A DNA stretch of 25,512 nucleotides from Synergistaceae bacterium (GTDB taxonomy: Bacteria > Synergistota > Synergistia > Synergistales > Aminobacteriaceae), in NCBI GenBank assembly GCA_017394925.1, contig JAFPWQ010000264.1, forward strand, positions 1 through 25,512. The letters are read 5' to 3'. The notes beneath the pieces were generated by a model. That model saw nothing but the letters and a program-made list of their open reading frames with translations. It searched no databases and was not told the origin of the DNA. Shown one piece after another: positions 7,687-13,988 of this stretch. Within the stretch, counting starts at the first letter, position 1. Every line of letters starts with the position of its first letter. Position numbers and translations under genes: made by a program.

Positions 7687-9129
7687 CTATTTCACTCCTC
7701 CGTTTGCAATTTTCGGACTGCCTAAATGACGTTCAAGTATAACTCCCGTGTTCAGTATATCGGGATCACTCCAGCGCGGGCCGATTAATTGAAGTCCTAC
7801 GGGAAGTTTTGATGCGTCATCATAGCCCGTGAAGAATGACAATCCCGGAAGACCTGCAAGATTCACCGGCAATGTGTATAAATCAGTCTCGTAACCTTTC
7901 ATTGCGTCTTCGTTCTCTTCGCCGATTTTATGCGGCAGTGAAGGCGTTACAGGCTGAAGAATGAAATCACACTCACCGAATGCGCGCTTGAATTCCTGAG
8001 CTATGAGTGTACGTACTTTCGTTGCGGCAACATAATACTCTTCACATCTTGACGGTTCAGTCAGACATGTACCTGCGATGATTCGCGATTTTACTTCACT
8101 TCCGAATCCGTATGAGCGTACACGTTCAAACATCTCTTTTATTCCGGCCGCGTCTTTCACTGTGTAGCCTAATCTCACTCCGTCATAGCGTTCCAGATTC
8201 GTATGTGCCTCACTCATTGCAAGCGCGTAATAACATGCAACAGCATATTTCGAGACTATCGGCAATGATACTTCGGTGATTACTGCTCCGTTATCCTCAA
8301 GAATCTTTTTCGTCTTCTTCATGGCCTCAGCAATCGGAGTATCAAGCGTGAAGTTCTGAAATTCTTTCACGAGTGCAATGCGTTTACCTTTTATGCTCAC
8401 GTCTTCACTGTGCGAAAAGTCATAATGTTTTTCCCTGAAACAGCTTGAGTCCATCGGGTCATAACGTGCAATTACGCTCATGACAAGCTGCAAATCTCTG
8501 ATTGTCCTTGCGAACGGGCCGATCTGGTCAAGTGATGAGCCGTAAGAGATTAAACCGTACCTGCTCACCATTCCGTATGTTGGCTTCATGCCATAAACAC
8601 CACAGTAACTCGCAGGCTGTCTGATTGAGCCTCCTGTATCACTGCCCAGTGCAAACGGTACATAGCCTGCACTCACTGCCGCCGCGCTTCCTCCTGAACT
8701 GCCGCCGGGAACACGCGAAATATCATTCGGGTTATGTGTCGGACCAAACGCAGAATTTCCGCACGTATTGCCCATTGCGAACTCGTCCATGTTCACTTTG
8801 CCCATGAGAACAGCTCCGGCCTCACGCAAATACTTCCATGCTGAAGCGTCATACGGTGGCTTCCAGTTCCCTAATATCTTGCTTGCGGCTGTCGTTCTGA
8901 TTCCTTTTGTGCATAGATTATCTTTCAGTACTGTGGGAACTCCGGCAAGTATTCCTTCGGGATTCTCAATCACGGGTGCTTTGTCGTCTGTACGTGTAAT
9001 GAATGCATGTATGTTATCTTCGCATGAATCGATTCGTTTTCTGCATGATTCAAATAATTCTGCGGGTGAAAACTTTTTCTCTTTGATCCCATTTGAGGCA
9101 TCGTATAAATCAAGCTCATATAATTCCAT
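7687..9129 (-). CDS. gatA: Asp-tRNA(Asn)/Glu-tRNA(Gln) amidotransferase subunit A
   Basis: 480 residues, an amidase-signature enzyme. The Ser-cisSer-Lys triad region is intact: VLKDN with the catalytic lysine near residue 69, and PGGSSGGSAAAV followed by GSDTGGSIRQPA. It hydrolyses glutamine and feeds ammonia to GatB. A strong GGAGG lies 10 nt before ATG 9129. It begins 5 nt after the gatC stop and its own stop (TAG) lies next to the gatB start, so the three genes form one operon. Confidence 0.97.
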   Translation of the reverse strand: MELYELDLYDASNGIKEKKFSPAELFESCRKRIDSCEDNIHAFITRTDDKAPVIENPEGILAGVPTVLKDNLCTKGIRTTAASKILGNWKPPYDASAWKYLREAGAVLMGKVNMDEFAMGNTCGNSAFGPTHNPNDISRVPGGSSGGSAAAVSAGYVPFALGSDTGGSIRQPASYCGVYGMKPTYGMVSRYGLISYGSSLDQIGPFARTIRDLQLVMSVIARYDPMDSSCFREKHYDFSHSEDVSIKGKRIALVKEFQNFTLDTPIAEAMKKTKKILEDNGAVITEVSLPIVSKYAVACYYALAMSEAHTNLERYDGVRLGYTVKDAAGIKEMFERVRSYGFGSEVKSRIIAGTCLTEPSRCEEYYVAATKVRTLIAQEFKRAFGECDFILQPVTPSLPHKIGEENEDAMKGYETDLYTLPVNLAGLPGLSFFTGYDDASKLPVGLQLIGPRWSDPDILNTGVILERHLGSPKIANGGVK

Positions 9130-9134
9130 CGTGA

Positions 9135-9425
9135 TTATTCCTCCATAATGCGCGGCACTTTGAAATATGAGCCGTCTACATGTTCACTCTCATGTAATAT
9201 TGCTTCCGTGTCTTTGAATGCTATTACCTTGTCTTCTCTCAGCGGACACTCTATAGCTTCCGCAAAACTGAAGGGTTCAACGTTCGTCAAATCAAGTTCC
9301 CTGAAGCTGTCAAGAATATCAAGAAAGTTATTGATGTACTTAACTGCCCCGTCTAACTCTTTCTCTGTGAGAAGCAAACGAGATTCTAAGGCAATGTCAT
9401 TTACTTCTTCTCTGGTCAGTTTCAA
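9135..9425 (-). CDS. gatC: Asp-tRNA(Asn)/Glu-tRNA(Gln) amidotransferase subunit C (TTG start)
   Basis: 96 residues when started at TTG 9425, the normal GatC size. The family pattern is complete: KLTREEVNDIALESRLLLTE, a central helix (LDGAVKYINNFLDILDSF), then NVEP, PLREDKV and the terminal GSYFKVPRIMEE. GatC stabilises the GatA-GatB interface. A longer open frame to 9563 exists, but the ribosome-binding site AAAGGAGAG (9436-9444) lies 10 nt before the TTG and a TATAAT (9460-9465) lies further upstream, inside the would-be extension; this makes the longer start unlikely. Confidence 0.92.
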   Translation of the reverse strand: MKLTREEVNDIALESRLLLTEKELDGAVKYINNFLDILDSFRELDLTNVEPFSFAEAIECPLREDKVIAFKDTEAILHESEHVDGSYFKVPRIMEE

Positions 9426-9459
9426 AATTCTTTTACTCTCCTTTATCTGTGTTTGTTGT

Positions 9460-9465
9460 ATTATA
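9460..9465 (-). promoter_or_regulatory. -10 box of the gatCAB operon
   Basis: TATAAT on the reverse strand, in the context TTGATATAAT, 34 nt before the gatC TTG and 15 nt before its ribosome-binding site. No clear -35 at the usual distance. Confidence 0.5.
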
Positions 9466-9477
9466 TCAATGGCAGTA

Positions 9478-9612
9478 TTAAGAACCGCGAGCATTTTTGC
9501 TTTCTTTCTTTTTTTTCTCAAGTGTACAGCCTCCAATACCAGGCAGAACAATCGATGCAGCAAGTACTCCGCCAGTCAAGGCACCGGCAGCAGACAGACC
9601 AGCAACTCCCAA
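9478..9612 (-). pseudogene. Possible remnant of a Gly/Ala-rich hydrophobic small protein
   Basis: A 44-codon frame on the reverse strand, from TTG 9612 to TAA 9478, encodes a glycine- and alanine-rich hydrophobic stretch (LSAAGALTGGVLAASIVLPG) and then a lysine-rich hydrophilic tail. The pattern is that of a membrane-inserting peptide with a charged end and is unlike random sequence. In frame upstream, a stop lies just before, preceded by EIALTAL, as though the gene had been broken. There is no ribosome-binding site. It overlaps the gatC promoter region. Function unknown; it may be chance. Confidence 0.3.
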
Positions 9613-9664
9613 TGATTACAACGCCGTTAAAGCAATTTCTCATACATTAATATAAAATCAATAT

Positions 9665-9696
9665 AAAAAGCTCCTCCCCAAAATGAGAAAGAGCTT
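9665..9696 (-). terminator. Terminator of the 402-aa gene
   Basis: On the reverse strand AAGCTC (9696-9691) pairs with GAGCTT (9674-9669), with extra CTC/GAG pairing inside and a run of T (9669-9665) after it. It lies 15 bp after the stop at 9711. Confidence 0.7.
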
Positions 9697-9710
9697 AATA
9701 CGTCCGCAAG

Positions 9711-10919
9711 TTATATCATGAAATTTTTTGCACGTTCAAGCATTTTATTTCTGTCGAGAGGCTTTACGTTCTCAACTATCCATTCACGCATTGATGATCC
9801 TTCTGATGTATCCTGAGACGCAGAGAGAAAATCAAGCTCAATGTTCAAATTTTCAGCAACATCATGAGCGAGTAACGGCCACACTTTTCCTATATCGCCG
9901 ATTATGGGCATACTACCTTCATGACGTGCGAACGCGGACATTTCCATTCTGAAGGGAATTTTTGCGGCTTTCGTCTTGGGAAGTCCTTTATCGATTGCCT
10001 CCTGCACTGTCTGATTCAATTCTACGGCCTTGCGTAAATTTTCGTCTAAATCGATTCGTACGAGGCTCTTATCCCTGAGATTATACGTTGACTGTCCTGA
10101 CCACCATGCCCATATTCCATGACCAGTGTAACATTCAAACGGGCCGTCATGAATCTCCTGCGTCAATGCTACTGCACTCTCAATAATCACATCACATGAC
10201 GCTAGCATTCTTGATATTCGCATTGAACGTTCAGAAACAGGAATCGAATCACCGATTGACATTCCGACAGCACCGCCGCCAACTAACTGAGGGATCGTAA
10301 CGAGTACAGGCACATTCATTTTGTCGGCAGCTCCTAACATCGTATGCTCATCACAGCCCCAGCCAGCTACACGTTCAAATGGTAATCCATAAATCCTCGC
10401 GAGACTTAATACTTCATGTGCGAGTCTCTCTGTGCGAAGTCCCATAGGATAGGCCATGTTTCCGGCAGCTTTGATGATTTGATTCACATGGGGAAGATTT
10501 TTCCCGCGTTCAAGTAATTCATCATCAAGAGGCATTTCACGCCTGAGTGATTCAAGCTCGTCATCATTCATGCATGTGAACTCGAAGACATCACCGCGCG
10601 GCATTTTCGACATGTCCATTCCCAGAGCTTTGGCATCAACTCGATATACACGGTCAAGTGATCCGGCCATTTCGTGAGCAATTACTGCCGAACTCGTAGA
10701 GACTGCATCAACTATTCCAACGCGAATCAATTCTGCGATAAGAGTCGTAACTCCTTCGTGTATATTAGGCCCGCTTCCTGTTACGACTATTACACGGCCT
10801 CCGTTTTTCTTTACGTCTGTTATGCGTTTAGCTGCATCACTTAGACTTTTGCGTGAGCGTTCATCAAGTGAATCTCTGAAGTATTCTAACTGTGAAAGCC
10901 CGAATAAATTTTTCGCCAT
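9711..10919 (-). CDS. Conserved-looking 402-aa protein, family not recognised
   Basis: A cytoplasmic-looking protein without signal peptide or membrane helix. After a helical start (1-35) comes a beta-strand/glycine-loop unit, GGRVIVVTGSGPNIHEG (40-56), resembling the nucleotide-binding start of a Rossmann-like fold. Other striking segments are AVIAHEMAGSLDR (78-90), VAGWGCDEHTMLGAADK (184-200), IPQLVGGGAVGMSIGDS (209-225) and CYTGHGIWAWWSG (263-275), all dense in Gly, His, Cys and Trp as in an active site. A strong AGGAGG (10935-10930) precedes ATG 10919 by 10 nt. It is transcribed alone and has its own terminator. It looks like an enzyme, possibly with a SIR2/deoxyhypusine-synthase-like fold, but I cannot name it. 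Confidence 0.85.
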   Translation of the reverse strand: MAKNLFGLSQLEYFRDSLDERSRKSLSDAAKRITDVKKNGGRVIVVTGSGPNIHEGVTTLIAELIRVGIVDAVSTSSAVIAHEMAGSLDRVYRVDAKALGMDMSKMPRGDVFEFTCMNDDELESLRREMPLDDELLERGKNLPHVNQIIKAAGNMAYPMGLRTERLAHEVLSLARIYGLPFERVAGWGCDEHTMLGAADKMNVPVLVTIPQLVGGGAVGMSIGDSIPVSERSMRISRMLASCDVIIESAVALTQEIHDGPFECYTGHGIWAWWSGQSTYNLRDKSLVRIDLDENLRKAVELNQTVQEAIDKGLPKTKAAKIPFRMEMSAFARHEGSMPIIGDIGKVWPLLAHDVAENLNIELDFLSASQDTSEGSSMREWIVENVKPLDRNKMLERAKNFMI

Positions 10920-10956
10920 AATAAAACAACCTCCTCACGTGAAATATTATCACTAT

Positions 10957-11185
10957 GAGAAGGCGTTTAATCTCTCATTATTGATTCATACCCGCGTAAC
11001 GTTTTAATCTCTCAGGAGAATTCATAAACTCAAATGCTTTTGTCTCGTGCCGTATATCTCAGAGAATGCATTTCATCTCCCGCTATTGATTCATGAGTTC
11101 GTCAGCAAATTTGATTCTCTCATTCCCGCATAAAATTTTATTTGGTCTCGTATATCTGCGTTTATCTATGAGAAGGCTTAATCTC
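10957..11185 (-). repeat. Two decayed tandem copies of the 3' end of the 350-aa gene
   Basis: Downstream of the 350-aa gene, its last ~100 bp recur twice in degenerate form. The nearer copy (about 11082-11167) still encodes ERIKFADELMN then a stop, preceded by TQIYET, with an internal deletion between them. The farther copy (about 10977-11069) reads RQK, a one-base deletion, then FEF and RYAGMN then a stop. Each copy is bordered by the same block, GAGAAGGC followed by TTAATCTCT and ATTGATTCAT (forward strand). No intact gene lies in this 266-bp gap. Confidence 0.8.
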
Positions 11186-12238
11186 TTAATATCGATTCAT
11201 GAGTTCATCGGCAAATTTGATTCGTTCGGATTCATTCATGCCCGCGTAACGTTCTAATATATCCGGGTCATTCGCAAACTCAAACGCTTTTTGTCTGGTC
11301 TCGTAAATCTGTGTGTATCTCTCAATGAATGAGTCAATCACATGGCCTTCGATTATATCCCAGTACACTAACGCAAGCTCATTGCTATATATGCTCTGAT
11401 TGCGTTCATGAAGTATTTTGCGTATGTCTGATTCTGCTTTCCATGCCATTGATGCAATATCGTATATGCTCCATGCGAGTAAAAGCTGACCAACAACGGG
11501 AATATTTTCGCCTATGATTTTCCCTGCCGCACCTGATGTGAATGACCTGTAGACTTCTGCCCTCTCGACATATTTATTGATGTACGATGAAAAATCTTTC
11601 TGGAACTCTGAAATGTCATCGTGATTATCTGCCTTGAGATTCAGATTCATATCATCGGATTCTATGTGAAGATTCTTGCGGAGATATGCGCGTACAACAG
11701 GATTATTTGATGAGGCAATGACGAGTGAACTTATGCGGTTATGATAAGTCTCAAGCTCATTGTGAAATTCAATGATAAATTCAGATTCAAGCTCACCAAG
11801 AAAAGAATTATAATCTCCGGCAATCTTTGTGGTTACATTCTGCTGTATCTTGTTGATTACTTTTCCGGCATTCAGTCCAAGCTGCAAGCTCTTAGTTCCC
11901 CATAACATTTTTTTCGTACGCGCGTTAATCGATTCATTCACTGCCTGCGTGAGCTTTTCAGGTAATAATGACTTCTGCCACAGCTCAGAATACATACGCA
12001 AAAAATTCTGCCTCGTGTTATTCAGGCTGCTCTGAAGTATCAGCACATCGACATCTGACATTAAGCGATTCATATTCGAGACTGCAATATTCAGATGCTC
12101 TTCACGTTCGTATTCTGTGCTTGTGTGTAAATCAGCGAATGACGGAAGAGTGAATATCAGAATCAAAATCACGCATAAGGCACTTCTCATTAACTTTGGG
12201 TGTGAGTTCATCATCGTATGTGTTAATATCAATCTCAT
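11186..12238 (-). CDS. Secreted helical protein with a central hydrophobic hairpin, unknown family
   Basis: Up to 350 residues; the start is uncertain. ATG 12238, 12211 and 12190 all lead into the signal peptide LCVILILIFTLPSFA, with a likely cut before DLHT. The mature protein is almost entirely alpha-helical and polar, with one hydrophobic segment (about 235-266) containing GAAGKIIGENIPVVGQLLLA, long enough for one membrane pass or a short hairpin. The C-terminus is charged. Its 5' part overlaps the end of the preceding 107-codon frame by 59-107 bp. No catalytic motif is visible. Segment placement recalls small pore-forming or envelope proteins, but that is speculation. Partial copies of its 3' end lie downstream. 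Confidence 0.75.
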   Translation of the reverse strand: MRLILTHTMMNSHPKLMRSALCVILILIFTLPSFADLHTSTEYEREEHLNIAVSNMNRLMSDVDVLILQSSLNNTRQNFLRMYSELWQKSLLPEKLTQAVNESINARTKKMLWGTKSLQLGLNAGKVINKIQQNVTTKIAGDYNSFLGELESEFIIEFHNELETYHNRISSLVIASSNNPVVRAYLRKNLHIESDDMNLNLKADNHDDISEFQKDFSSYINKYVERAEVYRSFTSGAAGKIIGENIPVVGQLLLAWSIYDIASMAWKAESDIRKILHERNQSIYSNELALVYWDIIEGHVIDSFIERYTQIYETRQKAFEFANDPDILERYAGMNESERIKFADELMNRY

Positions 12239-12455
12239 AGTTCGCTCTCATTCCGTAGACATCAACGAGTGCATCAAGTACTGAGCCTTTTATGCCGCGT
12301 AAGTCTGCGTTCTTACTGGGGAGAATGATAACCCTGTATGAATTCGTGTTGAGCTGTTCGAGTCTGAAATCTTCAACTTCACGAACAAGATTCATTCTTG
12401 CCATAAGAATCAATTCGTCAACTTCATGGCCTGTCGGTGTCCTTGTTATGCTCAT
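12132..12455 (-). CDS. 107-aa protein, possible C-terminal remnant of a PaaK-type adenylating enzyme
   Basis: A weak but readable start: CAGAGGTAAAAGAAT precedes ATG 12455. The order of a strand (SYRVIILPSKN), a helix (IKGSVLDALVDVYG), a strand (ANYEIDINTYD), then LTPKVNEKCLMRDFD resembles the C-terminal subdomain of phenylacetate-CoA ligase/F390-synthetase-like proteins. The ~300-residue catalytic part is absent, so this may be a leftover or a stand-alone ferredoxin-like domain. Its end overlaps the secreted 350-aa gene, which suggests either coupling or that one of the two starts is wrong. Its start region is triplicated (12441-12600). Confidence 0.5.
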   Translation of the reverse strand: MSITRTPTGHEVDELILMARMNLVREVEDFRLEQLNTNSYRVIILPSKNADLRGIKGSVLDALVDVYGMRANYEIDINTYDDELTPKVNEKCLMRDFDSDIHSSVIR

Positions 12456-12600
12456 ATTCTTTTACCTCTGATAGATTCATTCATAGCATGTATTCTCGTT
12501 ATGCTCATGCTCTTTCACTCCTGATATATTTTCCGCATTCATGTTCTGTGTGTATGTTTTCATTATGCTCATGACTTCCTGCTTCTCAGATATGCAAACC
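12441..12600 (-). repeat. Three tandem copies of a translation-start region
   Basis: The reverse-strand sequence ATGAGCATAA occurs three times, at about 12455, 12508 and 12572 (periods 53 and 64 bp). Two copies are preceded by related ribosome-binding regions (ATCAGAGGTAAAAGAAT and ATCAGGAGTGAAAGAGC). The copy nearest the channel gene overlaps its stop as TCATGAGC and opens a 31-codon frame; the middle copy opens an 18-codon frame; the last starts the 107-aa protein. Confidence 0.75.
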
Positions 12601-13405
12601 AGTAAATCATGCCCGCAAAGCATGAACCGCCTATGATATTCCCCAGTGTAACGGGCAGAAGATTATCCGTGAACATTGAGCACCAGTTCAGCGAATCAAT
12701 TGCGACTTGTGATGCTCCTGACTCTAATGCCTTAGCTACATATGACGGATTGCACTTCGCGATTATGCCCGCGGGTATATAGTACATGTTCGCTATTGAG
12801 TGTTCAAATCCTGACGCTACAAACAACCATATCGGGAAGAATGTTAATACTGCCTTGCTGATTCCGTCCTTAGCTCCGAATGATATCCAGACAGCAAGAC
12901 ACACTATCCAGTTGCATAATATGCCAAGTACAAATGCATTCATGAACGATAGATTTATTTTTCCTGCCGCAGCCTTAATCGTGAATCCTCCGAGTAAACC
13001 GCCCGTATAATTTAACTGCCCCGACCATGAAATCAAAAACGCAATCAGAATTCCGCCCGCTAAATTTCCGAGATAAACTATAATCCATGAACGCAATAAC
13101 TGAATCAGATTTATTTTTCGTTCTGCGAGTGCCATAATCATTAAGCAGTTGCCCGTGAATAATTCTGCTCCTGCCATTAAGACAAGCATTAAGCCGACGG
13201 GAAATATTAAACCCCCGATTAATTTTCCGATACTGACGTTCGTAATAGTATGTGAGGCCATGTTAGCGGCCTGTGCTCCGAAAGCGATAAATGCTCCTGC
13301 AAGAATGCCCAGTATAAATTGATTCATGACTGAGAGATTCGCTTTCTTTATTCCTGTATTCACTGTGAACTCTGCTATTTCTGAAGGCGTAAGAAAATTA
13401 TTCAT
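12569..13405 (-). CDS. Formate/nitrite transporter (FNT) family channel
   Basis: 278 residues with six hydrophobic helices. Family hallmarks are present: the omega-loop region MAGAELFTGNCLMI (about 77-90), the second half-repeat around NAFVLGILCNWIVCLAVW (about 156-173), and the pore histidine in SGFEHSIANMYYIPAG (His202). FNT proteins form pentamers in the inner membrane that carry formate, nitrite or hydrosulfide. The FEHSIANM form is like FocA, so formate export in a fermenter is a fair guess, though substrate cannot be read with certainty. AAGGA lies about 12 nt before ATG 13405. It is divergent from the LRAT-like gene. Confidence 0.93.
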   Translation of the reverse strand: MNNFLTPSEIAEFTVNTGIKKANLSVMNQFILGILAGAFIAFGAQAANMASHTITNVSIGKLIGGLIFPVGLMLVLMAGAELFTGNCLMIMALAERKINLIQLLRSWIIVYLGNLAGGILIAFLISWSGQLNYTGGLLGGFTIKAAAGKINLSFMNAFVLGILCNWIVCLAVWISFGAKDGISKAVLTFFPIWLFVASGFEHSIANMYYIPAGIIAKCNPSYVAKALESGASQVAIDSLNWCSMFTDNLLPVTLGNIIGGSCFAGMIYWFAYLRSRKS

Positions 13406-13445
13406 GATAAATTCTTCCTTTGCATTAATATTTGCATCATTAATT

Positions 13446-13451
13446 GTATAC
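13446..13451 (+). promoter_or_regulatory. Candidate -10 box for the LRAT-like gene
   Basis: TATACT in the context TTGTATACT, in the 75-bp divergent gap between the FNT channel and LRAT-like genes, 35 nt before the forward start. No firm -35. Confidence 0.35.
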
Positions 13452-13480
13452 TAACGAAAAAGAATTGAAGGTGTGAATGA

Positions 13481-13945
13481 ATGAATCAACCAGAGAACGA
13501 CGATGTTATTTGCGTAAACAGAGGACTATATAAGCATTACGGAATTTATGTTGAGGGCGGCAATGTGATTCATTACACGGGTGCAAACGGCCCTGATGAT
13601 TTCAACGGTGTAGTTCGTGAGACAAGCCTGAATGAATTTCTCAACGGTGCAGAAAATTTTCACGTCTGCAAATTTCCGGATAAACCAGAGAGATATGATT
13701 CATCATATGATAAAAAGCATATAATCTTCTCAATATGGCAGGCGATAAAAAATTTCAGACTGAGAGATTATCATTTATACTCAGGAGACGAGACAGTCAG
13801 ACGTGCAAGAAGTAAAATCGGTGAGGGAGGCTACAATCTTGCACTGAATAACTGTGAACATTTTGCTGTGTGGTGCAGGACAGGCATAAAAGACTCTTCG
13901 CAGGTGAATCACGTTCTCGATGTGCTAACTTATCTTCTTGGATGA
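13481..13945 (+). CDS. LRAT-like (NlpC/P60 superfamily) domain protein
   Basis: 154 residues that are nearly all one domain. Catalytic elements of the lecithin:retinol acyltransferase-like fold are in place: YKHYGIYV with His19, VIHYTG with His31, and NNCEHFAVWC with the nucleophile Cys125. Such circularly permuted papain-like enzymes act as acyltransferases, phospholipases or amidases, often on lipids; bacterial members are mostly uncharacterised. There is no signal peptide, so it is probably cytoplasmic or membrane-peripheral. The start ATG 13481 is preceded by GAAGGTG. Its two neighbours are unrelated (FNT channel; phase-variable glycosyltransferase), so context does not reveal the substrate. 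Confidence 0.85.
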   Translation: MNQPENDDVICVNRGLYKHYGIYVEGGNVIHYTGANGPDDFNGVVRETSLNEFLNGAENFHVCKFPDKPERYDSSYDKKHIIFSIWQAIKNFRLRDYHLYSGDETVRRARSKIGEGGYNLALNNCEHFAVWCRTGIKDSSQVNHVLDVLTYLLG

Positions 13946-13949
13946 ATGA

Positions 13950-13978
13950 TATAATCTCACACAAAATCATTTAAGGAG
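13950..13978 (+). promoter_or_regulatory. -10 box and ribosome-binding site of the phase-variable glycosyltransferase
   Basis: TATAAT at 13950-13955 and AAGGAG at 13973-13978, the latter 10 nt before ATG 13989. The ribosome-binding site fixes the start upstream of the heptamer repeat and so makes the frame break meaningful. Confidence 0.6.
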
Positions 13979-13988
13979 CAGTTGACAT

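Noticed and set aside
8768..9148. Open frames on the forward strand opposite gatA and gatC (8625-9650)
   Set aside because: They mirror the codon structure of the true reverse-strand genes, which have full family motifs; no ribosome-binding sites.
9711..10919. Deoxyhypusine synthase, which would be intriguing in a genome with an unusual EF-P
   Set aside because: The fold guess is similar, but the family's active-site lysine region (GGG followed by PKH) is not present; the local glycine run is VGGGAVG. No support for the name.
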